Assembly: GCF_030052815.1 (NCBI RefSeq)
Contig: NC_079497.1
Coordinates: forward strand, 20,598,258 to 20,662,257
DNA length: 64,000 nucleotides
Direction: 5' to 3'
From: Hevea brasiliensis
Taxonomy: Eukaryota; Streptophyta; Magnoliopsida; Malpighiales; Euphorbiaceae
How positions within the stretch are numbered: the stretch's first letter is position 1; every line of letters begins with the position of its first letter. The position numbers and the translations under genes are program-made. Below, piece after piece: positions 37,830 through 49,079 of this stretch. The notes under the pieces were generated by a model. The model saw only the letters and a list, made by a program, of their open reading frames with translations, had not been told where the DNA came from and ran no database searches.

Positions 37830-39636
37830 AGCCTGTTCTACATTTTGTTCACCCTCTCTATCACCCTCAGCCTCCTCCTCGCTATCCTCTTCGTCTTAGG
37901 GAGCCAGGTCCACCATCCAAGAAAAGTCCTCCTTGGGATAATGCTTCTTGAGCTCGGCTAAAAGGTCCTTATGGGCATTCACATAAGCACCCGCCTCCCT
38001 CGTCACTGCCTCTTCTTCTTTTGCTCTGAGTTCTTCAGTGAGGCGCGCGACATCAGCTGCTCGAAGCGCCCGAGCTTCTTCAAGAACATGAGCCTGCTCG
38101 GCCAATTTGTCCTCGTAGAATTTCATCTGCCCCTCAATTTCAGCAATATATTCTCGGGCGGATGAAAGTTGAGCTCGGGCGGAAGCCGCTTCCTGACCCA
38201 CCTTCTGGATCTCCTGCTTTAAATGATGAGCCTTTTCCAGGATGATATGTTGGTTCACCAAACTCTCCACACTCAGGCTCATAGTTTGGGTCAGGATATC
38301 GTCGAGACTGTTCGAGGTCAGCCTATTCTCATCCTTCTGAAGGTAGATGGAGGCCCCTAAAACCTTAGCCAAACCCGGATTCTCTCGAACAGTTCGGTTC
38401 TTCTCCAGGGAGTGAATCAGGAATTGTGCGTCGCAGGAAAGGGTCCTTGTAGGAGGTTGGGAAGGACCCCCTTTCGCACTCAGAGTAACCATTGGAGGTG
38501 GCGGTTCTTCTTGTGGAGGAGGAGACCGAACCACTTCTACTTCAAGGATCGGCGGTCCAGAGGGTCGGGATGAGCCTCCCTGCATCTCCCTTGGATCGCG
38601 CCTTGGCGTCTGTGAGGCTTCAGCATGCTTCATTTCCCGCACTTTCCTAGAGACCTCACTCTTCTGCTTTCGGCTCTCTTTGGAAGCCTCGCCGCTCGCC
38701 ATACCTGCACAAAGAAAAGTCAGTGAGTTCGCTAAGGCTCAGAGATCAGAGGTATAGTAAATACCAAAGTCGAGGTTAGAGAGCTGAAGCCTGCGTTCTT
38801 CCCCGGTAACCAGCTGCATCATCTAATGATGCAGTTCAGCCGTCACCACATCTAGACAGGAGAACTTCTGATTGGCCACCTGATCCTTTAACTCCATTAC
38901 CATGGAGCCCTCTTCCCTGTTCAAGGTGATGTGTTTCGGAAGTGATGGGCCCAGATGCAGCTAGCTACACGGAAAACCCTCAAAACCATTCAGAATCTTA
39001 CTCCTCAGAATAAAGAAGTGATCCTTCCAATTCTTCAGTGAAGAGGGCAAGTCGGTAAAGAGCCCACAATGTGGTTTCGCCTGAAAGAACCAGTACTCAT
39101 TGTCCTTTCGACGAGTTAGCCTATGTAGCTCGGTGAACACCTTCGCTGTAGGATTGAGTCCCTTAGCTCGGCAGAGGCCTCTGAAGGCTACCAGGATCCG
39201 CCATGAGTTCGGATGTACTTGGGCTATACACACTTGGTGAAATTTCAGAACTTCCTTGAAGAATTCATCAAGAGGGAACCGTAGCCCGGCTTTTAATTGC
39301 TCTTCGTATATCATGATCATATCATTTTCTTCAAAGAAATGATTAGCTCGGAGATCGCCATGGCATCTGATAAGCTCGTATGAATCGGTCTGAAGGTTGT
39401 ATTCTTGGCTAATCGTCTGCAGATCGGTTTCTTGAAGGATTGACGACAGCTCATCCACGGGAAGGCTTTCTCTCCCTGAGGAATGCGTTCGTCTTGAGGG
39501 TGCTGCTTGACCACGGGCTGAAACTTGTAGGAAGTTCAGATCACCCACTTTGTCCAACCACTTCAACCTCATCTGACGACCATGAGATATGAACGGAAGG
39601 GAGGCTCGTCGCTCTCTGACCCTCAGTGCCGCTCAT
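37830..39636 (-). pseudogene. Antisense split gene in the 5' LTR: Transposase_28-like plus coiled coil (broken copy)
   Basis: Exon 1 runs from the ATG at 39636 to 38765. The intron is 38764-38705 (60 nt, GTATTT...TGTGCAG) and exon 2 runs from 38704 leftward to about 37815. The splice joins phase 1, giving ...DFG then MASGEASKESRK. Exon 1 contains FFKEVLKFHQVCIAQVHPNS and WRILVAFRGLCRAKGLNPTA, a block I associate with the 'putative gypsy type transposon' (Transposase_28) family. Exon 2 has a Pro-rich part, then a long charged coiled coil (about 38230-37990) and an acidic tail. This copy is broken in exon 1 by a TGA and a 5-nt deletion near 39535, a TAG at 38961 and a TAG near 38825. The better-preserved copy is in the 3' LTR. 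The role is unknown. Confidence 0.7.
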
Positions 39637-39790
39637 TTTCAAATAAAAGAGAAAATTTAACTAAAAGAAAGATCAAAACCCTTACCAGAGTGTGATTGGT
39701 GTCGAAAGAACTCGAAGAAATGAGAGAATTTTGGAATTGCTCATGAGATGCTGAAAATGACATAAGGGAGCAACTGGCTGACCTATCCCC

Positions 39791-39798
39791 TATTTATA
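39791..39798 (-). promoter_or_regulatory. Candidate TATA box for the antisense split gene (5' LTR copy)
   Basis: TATAAATA on the minus strand lies 155 bp upstream of the antisense ATG at 39636. The matching site in the 3' LTR is at 57795-57802. Confidence 0.55.
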
Positions 39799-40078
39799 CT
39801 CGTCTGAGCATTTAATGCTCACAGTGTTCCAAGCGGCGCATCAGTTAGCGGGATTCGCCAGCTTTTCTGACACGTCGCAAGAACATTCTAGAAACTCCAT
39901 AAATAAATAAGGGGAAATCGGCTAGTTAAAGATCGGTGAATTAAGGTAGATGTTCAGAATTACAGATTGGTTGAGGGCTATTCAGTTAGAAATCGGGTCG
40001 GATAAACACATTAGAGATCGAAAAATAACCAATGCAATAATAGTAAAATGATAATTGGCAAAATGAAATTTCATTTCT

Positions 40079-40218
40079 AAAAGGTCAGATTACATCATTT
40101 GGGTGATCTCAAGAGATTGGATAACATTAAAGGTCAGATTACATCATTTGGCCAATCTCAAGAGATCGAATTACATTAAAGGTCAGATTACATCATTTAG
40201 GCGATCTCCAGAGATCGG
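40079..40218. repeat. Three-copy 49-bp tandem repeat in the 5' LTR
   Basis: Each unit begins AAAGGTCAGATTACATCATTT and continues with a GATCTC(A/C)AGAGATC-like inverted repeat. Three units are also present in the 3' LTR at 58078-58217. Confidence 0.9.
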
Positions 40219-40271
40219 CGATACATCCTACCTAATAAAGACCTATGTCAAAGCCTAGTCTCGTGGCTGAA

Positions 40272-40676
40272 TCAAAAGATATGTTTGATCAGGAAACCAG
40301 CCATCGACATCGGATAGATGTACAGCTCAGATGGGGTGATTATGACTCTCATGAGGGTAGGAGAGGTCATCGTTAATGTTATCGCTCGGAACCAAGCCGC
40401 TGTCGGGACACTCGATGTGGTGAGGAGCCAAGTGAACTTTAAAGGGCAGTCACCAATGATAAGAGGGAAATTAGCAGTCTTCTCGCCCGAAATCAGTTCG
40501 CCGATCATATCAGTCGACCAACTCGAGATCGATATTCTCGACCTGGATCGGTAAGTTAGTCTGGTTCTCTCATTATCATCAGAGGTGGCTATTGTGATTT
40601 TCTGATCACCGGGGTCGTAAATTTTCAGTCGATAAACGAAGGGAGCAGTTGGAAAAAGATCAAAAGCAGCTGCCAT
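40272..40676 (-). CDS. Antisense reading frame of unknown function in the 5' LTR (134 residues)
   Basis: The chosen ATG (40676) sits in GGCCATGGC about 90 bp downstream of a minus-strand TATATATA (40766-40775). The frame is open further upstream to 40973, and an upstream ATG at 40760 would add a hydrophobic leader (MRHPFAFHFLLFLFLTLPVL). That ATG is only a few bases from the TATA, so I prefer the shorter start. The protein contains [20 protein letters not shown], then [20 protein letters not shown] and a C-terminal part rich in Thr, Ser and Ile. I recognise no family. The equivalent frame in the 3' LTR (58271-58981) is open throughout and differs by in-frame indels, but has lost the 40676-type ATG. 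Confidence 0.5.
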   Translation of the reverse strand: MAAAFDLFPTAPFVYRLKIYDPGDQKITIATSDDNERTRLTYRSRSRISISSWSTDMIGELISGEKTANFPLIIGDCPLKFTWLLTTSSVPTAAWFRAITLTMTSPTLMRVIITPSELYIYPMSMAGFLIKHIF

Positions 40677-41415
40677 GGCCAGGATTGTTGCTGGAGTGGC
40701 TAGAACAGGAAGAGTAAGAAACAGAAAGAGGAGAAAATGAAATGCGAAAGGATGTCTCATTGGAGGTATATATATAGAGAAGTTCTGAGCATTTATTGCT
40801 AACAGAAAATGAAGCGGATGCCTTGGTAACCAAAGGAATAAATGCTTTGACTGAATCAGCCCGAATGGTGGAGAGAATTCTGGAATGGGAGAGATCGGGA
40901 GAGGAGCCCGGCATGACAGATCGGAAAAGGATTGTATTAGAAAGAGCGAAAAGGATGGGAGATCGGAAAGCAAAGAGAATAAGACAAACTTCCAATGACT
41001 GTCATCATAATCAGAGCCGAGGTAGTTAAAGCATTGCAGACGAGATCAAATCTCCACTGCACGCTTCATTTGCAGAACTGCCCACATTGCTAACAGGTGT
41101 CAGGATATGTCATGACAGTTCTGTACATCTTGATCTCCACCGTTGATCTTACTTATAAGGACAAGCCCAGAGCCCTTGGATCAAAGAGAAGATGATAAGA
41201 CTGTCGCCTTTTATTCCCAGCCCTCAGATCTCCCTTGATAAGAGGATTTTGAGCCGTTGGATTAGAAAAGAAAAAGGACAAATGTTCGGAATAGGATCTC
41301 GGCCATTCATTTTGATTCTCTTCAATTCTCAGGCATCAGATCATATCCTTTAAAATCCAAACCTTCCATCTCCCTAAAAAAAAATCCTGACCCTTCATTG
41401 GGAGCACCTGTTCCC

Positions 41416-41423
41416 TATAAATA
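41416..41423 (+). promoter_or_regulatory. Sense LTR promoter TATA box (5' LTR)
   Basis: TATAAATA follows TTCCC in a C-rich context and is conserved at 59423-59430 in the 3' LTR. Its position about 1.9 kb before the LTR end is compatible with a U3/R boundary followed by a long R-U5. Confidence 0.6.
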
Positions 41424-42439
41424 CCTGTATGAAAAACTGTTGAAGGGGAGGAGAACAAAAAAAGGGTGGTGATTATAGTGGAAAGGCTCTGAAAATTGAT
41501 TCAGTGTTGCTACTCTGCTATTTTTAAGCTTTCAAAATAGAAAAACTTCAGAAACCAGTTTTCTAAAGTATTTTCTTTAAAGGAGTGTTGGACACTGAAA
41601 CTATTTATTTTTAGTTTGTTCATTGCTCTGCGATACCCTCTCTTAGTTTCAGTTCTGTTTTCCTCATCTTTATATCCACTCTTATTTTTCAAGCTCAATC
41701 TCATTCGAGCCCGGTTATTGTCATTTCGGTACTGCATTTTAACTTGGTACTCTTCATTACAAGGCAAGCATTAGTCCCCAGGCTATTAGCAAGCAGCTCT
41801 ACCATATTTGTGACTCCATAGTTAGCTCGAATGATTCAACTCCCCATAGGTGAGTGTCTGAACCGTTGTTTTATCAAGCTTCTTTATTTTTTTTCATGTT
41901 AAAGAGTTTCATGAGGGTGGTCATTCTCTTGAGTTTACCTTTATTACATCAGTTCATGTTATTTGTTTGTTCTTAGCCTTATTATCTTTCAAATATGGGT
42001 GTTTTTGTTACTGGTAACGTATAGGTAGTTTAATAAAGGTTGATAATCGTCTTTTGATACGAGAGTTTCTTTAGAATAATAAAAGTTTGAATAATAAATT
42101 GGAGGAAAAGTCATGGAGGCGAACTATTAAACAAGCTCAGGATTTAGTCTGGCATGATGGGGGATCGAGGTAAGATCGGATCCAGGCCAGTAGGTGAAAA
42201 GAGATCGGACATCGCCTGCCAAAAGTACTAGTAAGGCGATCATAAAGGATATCGGAAGAGATTCAGTCTGGCATCCTTTCCTTAGCTGTAAGATACCAAT
42301 GGGCTAAGAGAAAGCCTTGTTCAGGTCCTAGCATCTTCGGATGCTAGAACCCTTAGTCTTAGGTTCTTATGATATGTAATTGTAATCAAATTTTAAGAGG
42401 TCGGGGAAAGTCCTTACCCAACCCTCATTCAAACAAAAG

Positions 42440-42870
42440 GAGATTGGAGGAGAGTCCTTATCCGATTCTCAATTAAAAATTTTAATAAACATTTAAAGAG
42501 ATCAGATGAGAGTTCTTATCCGATTCTCAATTAAAAGTTTTAATAAATACTTAAAGAGATCGGAGGAGAGTTCTTATCCGATTCTCAATCAAAAATTTTA
42601 ATAAATATTTAAAGAGATCGAAGGAGAGTTCTTATCCGATTCTCAATCCCAATTTTAATAAATACTTAAAGAGATCGGAGGAGAGTTCTGATCCAATTCT
42701 CAATCAAAAATTTTAATAAAAATTTAAAGAGATCGGAGGAGAGTTCTTATTCGATTCTCAATCCCAATTGTTAATAATTATTTAAAGAGGTCGGAGGAGA
42801 GTTCTTATCCGATTCTCATTCAAATTTTTAATGCGAAGATCGGAGGAGAGTTCTTATCCGAGATTCCCCA
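42440..42870. repeat. Eight-copy tandem repeat of about 58 bp in the 5' LTR
   Basis: Units start GAGATCGGAGGAGAGTTC and continue with TTATCCGATTCTCAAT plus an AT-rich spacer. Eight units are counted, the last shortened. Within each unit GAGATCGG can pair with CCGATTCTC, so each RNA copy could form an imperfect hairpin. The 3' LTR has seven units (60440-60815). Confidence 0.9.
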
Positions 42871-43362
42871 CTCAAACTTTAAGCAAATTATTCCAGAGGT
42901 CGGAAGGGGCTTTTACCCGGGTCCTTCAAGTCCAAACTAAAATAGCACAATACACAAAGTAACCCTCTAAACAAAAACCACTACGCAACACCAACTCACT
43001 AAGGGTCGTCTCAGGTACTTACGTATTTGGGTAACCCAAATAGTGAAAAATTAAATATTCCCTTTTATCAAAGGGATTAACATCGTCATTCTAACCCCCC
43101 CCCTAACTATCAATTTTAATTCATAAAGAGCATAATATTAAATCTGTTTACCCTCATAGAGGGACGAGGCGGGGTGCCTAACACCTTCCCCGCGTTATAT
43201 GGACCCCGAACCTAGAATCTCTGTTTTTCGAAGTGGTTTCATTTTAATTTATTTTAGCAAATGGTTTTCTTTAATTTCCCTCAAAATTAAAGTGGTGACT
43301 CCTCACTCTTTCCCACTTCAGTGAGTGTTCATCCAGGCGACCGCAAATTACCTTGCGACAGC

Positions 43363-43382
43363 TTGGCGACTCCATTGGGGAC
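43363..43382 (+). other. Ogre-type primer-binding site
   Basis: TTGGCGACTCCATTGGGGAC lies two bases after the 5' LTR end. Sites of this form in Tat/Ogre elements are complementary to an arginine tRNA 3' end (recalled from the family, not tested here). Confidence 0.85.
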
Positions 43383-44221
43383 ATATTTCAACTTAACCCC
43401 AGTGCAGAGGTCCAAAAGCAGATTTAATTTTATGCTGAAACTGTAGTTAGGTGGGCTTAATTTACAAAATTCCATATGTTAATTATTGTTATTTTTACTA
43501 ACCATTTTGCTTGTCTTGATTATCTAACTCCACACAGCACTCTTCGTCTAAAAAAGAGAAAAGGGAAAAACTCCCCTGTACTGGGAAGAGGTAAAGGTGT
43601 CCCTTCACACACTGAACACTCACAATATCCTCACACACTCTAGCCCTATACCCGGGCTTTCTTACCCTTTTAGGAAAATAGGAGGGAGTCATGGAGCGGT
43701 ACCCGTGGGTTTTACCCTGTTAGTATCCATGAAGGCTTCTGCTCAGATTCAAACTTGTTCTATTTACTGTGATACCCGTGAAACTCTCCCGTTAGTATCA
43801 TGGTGATAGAATGGGGCTCTACTGTTTGCAGTAGGGGCAATCTGGGAACCTGTGGCTTTTAGAAAATTAGACCTTGAGCTAAACTATCACAATAGCTGAA
43901 AGCTGTAGCAAACTACCTCATAAGATAGAACTATCCAATTAGGTAGCACCTATCCGGTACCAGAACTCTCCTTATTTTAGGACAAAAGGGACATACCTGC
44001 TCTCTCCCTATTCTGTTTGTGTTTTCTTATGTTCTTATTTTTAAGGGTAATCTTGGATCATACTGTTAGGAGGACCTACACACTTTCCTACTTTGATAAA
44101 TGTGTAGGTGTCACCCTGCCAACAACATAATTCAAAATTACTTGAATTTATCCTGCTAATAAGTTTTCCCTACAGGCATCCCTGAATTAAGGTCTGTAAA
44201 AGAATAAGCATCATTTTTAAC
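43383..44221 (+). other. Ogre-type 5' untranslated leader
   Basis: No coding frame is supported between the primer-binding site and the ORF1 start. It contains the usual run of short irregular sequence. Confidence 0.6.
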
Positions 44222-46138
44222 ATGGCATCCTCGAGTCAGTCGATAGAAGAAATTCCTAGACTGGAACAGCATGCTAAACCATGGTTCGAATCGCCTCATG
44301 GTTCTGTACCCCCACGAAGTGAGGTCCCCAGGGCAGATGCCAACTTGTTACCTCCGTTGGACCTAAGCAAAGTCGAAGTCAAAAGCACCTGTCTCGAGGG
44401 CTTATCCAGTAGTTGGAAGTTGCTTCCTGATCACGTCAAGGCACAATTTGAGGAAAAATATGGAAGGATTGCGATCTTGATACGAGTCAAAGTCCAAGTT
44501 TCGGCATTAAAGGCCATGCTGTCAGTTTGGAATCCCAAGTATGGGGTGTTCTTCTTTAACGATATCGATACTACCGCCACTATGGAAGAATATTAGGCAT
44601 TGCTAGAAATTCCTTATGCGGTGCAGAATCAGATCTACCTACACCTTGAGCATAGGCAGACTTAGAAACGATTCGCACATATGTTGGGGATTCCCCCGGA
44701 AGAAGCAAAGGTGAGAGAAACTATCAAAGGAAACACGCATGGATGGTATTGGACTTACCTCAAGAGGTGGTTGGATTGATATATCCAGGATGAACAATGG
44801 GATCAAGCTTCAGTGGCACTTGCTTTGGGAATCTATGGTCTGGTCTTGTTCCCTAGGCCTCCGGGAATTATAACCTGCAGCGTTGCGGAGATATTCTGGG
44901 TAGTAGAGAAACAGATGGTCAACCCAATACCAGTAATTCTTGCAGAGACTTTATTGACTCTTATTTATTGTCGACAACAAGGCAAGGGGTCCATCAAGTG
45001 TTATTCTCAATTGTTGCACCTCTGGATCATCAGTCACATGTGTCCTGTAGAGACAAAGGGGTTAACTTGGTATCTTGATCAGCCTCTTATCGAGAAGGTG
45101 ACCAAATTAGTAATCAGCCCAAAGGATGAGCTGCAGTGGCGAGAACGGATTTTGAGCTTCAACAGCCATGACTACTGTTGGAAGAAATTATGGATGGTGG
45201 GTCAACCCATTTTGTTCAGCACAGGGGGTAATTGTTCAGTGTCTCTAATTGGAGTGACTGGACACACAAATTACATCCCATCATTAGTAATGAGATAGTT
45301 CAGTTCGACCCAGTCCGCAGTCAGTATTGAAGAATACCACTGAGGTCATTTCTATCATGAGCTTGATAATGAAGAAGAATTGAAAATAGCTCACAAATCC
45401 TGGGAAAACATCACTATGATGGAAAGGTCGCCTAAGGGTCCGAGTGCCACAGGCGATTGTCTTAAATGGAGGGCTGGCAGGGATCAAGGACACCTAACTG
45501 CAGATCCAACCAAATTTGAAGGTAGCAACCCCCATCGAAACATCCTTTCAGAAGAAGCTAGCGCTCGTTTGACCGACTTTCTATAAAAGGCGGATACCGA
45601 AAATCGGCAATTACAAGAATGAATAAGACAGTTGGAGGACTAACAGCACATCCTCAGAAGAGAAGTAAAAAGGTTAAGGGAAAAAGCAACGGCCAAAAAG
45701 ACAGAGTTTGAGGAACAAGAAATGCGGTGGGAAAAGGAAAAGATCTCTTTCCAAGCTATAATGAAAGAAGCATAAGTACAGAATGGCAAGCTTCAAGAGA
45801 AAATGGAATACCAGGAAATACTCATGGAAGAGTATAAACAAGAAAGCAAAAAGAAGAAGCTTAAACTGAAGGAGCAAGCACAACTTATCAATGATATCCT
45901 GAGAGAATGTGCTAAAGAAAGGAAGTAAAAAGAAAGACTAGCCACTCTCTATCAAGAGCTAAAAGAAAATGTTGACCAGCTGGAGAGAATGATAGCACAG
46001 GGGAAATAAGAACTCTTACCCAAATCCGAGTATGCCTTGAAAACATTCAACCCTGCCTCACAAGAAGAAAGGCTTTATGAGTATCTCAAAAAGTGTCATT
46101 ACATTATAAAGAGTCTCCCTGAGCCCAGGCTAATGTAA
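44222..46138 (+). pseudogene. Ogre ORF1 (extra reading frame upstream of gag)
   Basis: A single frame runs from the ATG at 44222 to TAA at 46136-46138, interrupted only by in-frame stops (for example at 44594 and 45296). This suggests point mutations on an otherwise collinear gene of about 640 codons. The N-terminal half contains WNPKYGVFFFNDIDTTATMEEY and KRFAHMLGIPPEEAKVRE, then ALALGIYGLVLFPRPPG and WRERILSFNSHDYCWKK. I recognise this as the plant-mobile-domain-like region (DUF7745 type) of Ogre ORF1. The C-terminal half (about 45590-46010) is a long charged coiled coil. An extra ORF before gag is a hallmark of Ogre elements. Its function is not known. Confidence 0.8.
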
Positions 46139-46476
46139 AAAGTGCCATGTATGAATTATTCGATTAATGGAACAACTTTGGGCCATTGTTTAGCAAAATT
46201 GTGAATGAATAGTATGACTCCTGTAGGAACTCCCTCGCTAGGGTTATGCAAAAAGTTGGATGCGCCATATGGACAAGTATCATAGACATGCATTCAATCC
46301 AGTCATTCACCGTCAGACTATCGAACGATGCCATGACAAAATTGATGCAATTATTCTTCTGCAGATTTCATTTTTGGCTCTCAGATGCCACCGTATCCTT
46401 TGTCCAAACCGGGACCTTTAAATTCTTTTTAATGAAATTTGAAATTCATTAAAAGACCTTTTTTTACTCCCCACAG

Positions 46477-49079
46477 AAAATCAACATTGCTTCAAGCAAA
46501 GCAAGCCTGACCAGACACACAGTTCAACCAAGACGAGTGTACTTAACAAGGTCACGAACAAGAAGGCTAATGGAAGACCAGGAATAAGTCCAGAACCTAT
46601 AAGGACAAGTGTCTGAGTTGAAAGACTAGGTCTCAGAGCTCATGAGACTAATGAGGGAGATGTCCCAAAATAAGCCTACATCAGAACCCAACTTACCACT
46701 ACCTCCCCCACCTCCCACAATGGTTGATTCTCATCATGCTTCAACCTCTTTCACCTTCCAGCCACCTGTCCCGGATCCAACAATCATCGTCAATCTGGCT
46801 CCCCTGAATAATGATCCACCCTTCTCCTATTACCCAGCTGTTCCAAATGCCGAGCCACACCCTTCAATCTTGATCCCTCCGGTTCATTCTGCCCCTCATT
46901 TCCCAACTGGGGTAATATCTCATATAGTAGGAGGAGAAAATAAGACAAGAGAAAATGAGAAATTATCTGCTCTAGAAGAGAGATTAAGAGCAATAGAGGG
47001 ATTGAATATGTATGGTTCAGTAGATGTGGCATCACTGAGATTGGTGCCAGATGTGGTGGTGCCACCCAAGTCCCGAACTTCGACAAATACACCAGAAATT
47101 CAGACCCTCGCATTCACTTAGCTACTTACATTGCAAAAATGTTCACCCTAATGGAAGACGATAGACTCCTGGTTCACTTCTTTCACGAGAGTCTCTCTGG
47201 GGCAGCCCTGAGATGGTGTATTCTGTTGGATAGGAGCAAATTGCGCTCTTGGAAAGATTTGGCCGATGCTTTCCTAAAACAATACAAGTTCAACTGCGAC
47301 GTTGCCCCCATAAGGAGAGACCTCCAAAACCTAGTGCAGAGAGACAGGGAAAGTTTCAAAGAATATGCCCAGAGGTCGAGAGAGAAAGCGGCAGAAGTGT
47401 ATCCTCCAGTGACTGACAATGAACTATGCTCTTTGTTCATTGAGATCTTGAAGGCACCGTATTTCAACCTAATGATAGGGAACACCTCCAATAGCTTCTC
47501 GGACATCATCCAAACATGTGAGAGGATCAAAGCTAACCTCAGGTTAGGACGGTTGTAGGAGTTGACTGAGAATCCTGCAAAGAAAACTGCTAGTTTTGGC
47601 AAAAAGAAAGAGGGTGATGTGCATTCCATCACCCGACAGAACACCCAATCTTCATTACCTTAGAATAATTACCGGCCATATCCTCCTCCTCATAGCCCAA
47701 CAATTGCCAACATTCCACCCCCTTTCCCTAATTATCCTCATCCTCGCCCACAGTATCCACCACCGACAAACTATCAGCCCAGACCATCTCCTTAACCTAC
47801 TCAACCCAGACCACCTCAAAATAACCCAAGACTACAAAGAAATCCTGATCCACCTCTTCCCCTCCCACTTAGCGAAATATACCGATACCTCGTCGGTATA
47901 AATCAAATAGTGCCAATTCCCCTTGACCCGATTCAGCTGCCATACCCCAGGTGGTATGATGCCAGTGCCCGGTGTGAGTATCATGGAGGGGCACAGGGGC
48001 ACTCGACCGATAATTGCGGGGCACTCAGGGGGAGGGTGCACGCTCTAATCAGAAACGGGTGGTTGAAATCGAAGGGAATGGCTCCCTCCCCAATGTCACC
48101 TCAAACCCATTGCCCAATCATAGTACAGGCAATGGTGTGAATATGATAGATTCAGAAGAAGAAGGGTCAACCTTGAAGGTAGATCAACTGATTACTCACT
48201 TTGAGGAGATTTTTACAATGACAGTAAGGGAAGGTTATCTCTACCCTCGAACACCAGAGCCTGAAAATAATGCGGGATGCCCCTATCACGAAGGAGCAGC
48301 TAACCACGAGCTGCAAAATTGTGAGGAGTTCAAAAAAGAGGTCCAGAACTTACTTTCCCTCAAAGTCTTAAGATGCCAAGCGAGGTCAAAAATGGAGGGC
48401 GGAGTAAATACAACCCGATTCAGCCAGAATGCCTCCACCTCTAATCACAAAATGACCTTCTCTGCCCTAGCACCATCACCACCAGTAACAATCATCCGAA
48501 ACCCCGCCCCAGCTCCCAGTTACAAACACCCATGTTGTGCCTTGGAACTATAATTTCCAAGTCTTCACCCAAGGAGCATCGAGCAGTACGCCAGCTCCTA
48601 GCCTTGCCTCACCCTCAGCACCTCCTAAACCGTGCTTCGCTCTTCATAAGCACTTCAAGATGACTTATGCCGGACCTTCTAGTAATGCTACTCCCCAATC
48701 TAATCCCCAGCCCGTCACTACCACAAAATCCTCCCCACTTGAGCAAGAGGTTGAATTTATAACCCGAAGTGGGAGATGTTAGGGGAATGAGGAAAAGGAA
48801 AAGAAGAGAGGGAAAGTAAAAATGGGAGAGCCACGAGAGAATACGGAAGAGGAGGTTGAGAAAGCGGAGAAAGAAGAACCCATGGAACCAAAAGAACAGG
48901 AAAAACTGTCGCTTCAAATAATGAAGCAAAGTGAGTACGACGTGGTTAAACAGTTAAGGAAGACACCTGCTCAAATTTCATTGTTATCACTGATTTTGAG
49001 CTTAGAGGTGCACCGTCAAGCCCTGCAGAAAATTCTGGATCAGGCTTTCGTAAACCCCGACATCACACCGGGGTAATTC
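46477..49079 (+). pseudogene. Ogre gag remnant
   Basis: A possible splice acceptor (pyrimidine tract then CCCCACAG, ending at 46476) precedes the frame AAAATCAACATTGCT. Gag then shows a coiled stretch (LMRLMREMSQ), a Pro-rich linker and, after a frameshift near 47072, FDKYTRNSDPRIHLATYIAKM and FHESLSGAALRWCILLDRSK, the gag fold. CEYHGGAQGHSTDNC (about 47970-48015) and CPYHEGAANHELQNC (about 48278-48323) are zinc-knuckle-like repeats of the Ogre gag C terminus. SEYDVVKQLRKTPAQISLLSL (48930-48995) is the conserved block before the protease. It needs three frames and has several stops. Confidence 0.85.

Larger units (their letters stand above)
37285..43360 (+). repeat. Ogre-type 5' LTR, 6076 bp
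   Basis: It begins TGTTGACACCATATTTTGG and ends TTGCGACA at the primer-binding site. It contains, left to right, an antisense split gene (37830-39636), an antisense TATA (39791-39798), a three-copy 49-bp repeat (40079-40218), a second antisense reading frame (40272-40676), the sense TATA box (41416-41423) and an eight-copy repeat of about 58 bp (42440-42870). A CCCCCCCCC tract lies near 43099. Confidence 0.93.

Noticed and set aside
40796..41029. 77-codon sense frame in the Ogre LTR, also open at 58804-59037
   Set aside because: Conserved in both LTRs, but it overlaps the upstream part of the antisense frame and lies in U3 before the sense TATA. Short length and recent common origin of the LTRs make conservation uninformative.
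42440..42870. Regular repeats that could suggest a CRISPR array
   Set aside because: Plant nuclear DNA; the units include the spacers as near-identical sequence, so it is a simple tandem repeat of an LTR.
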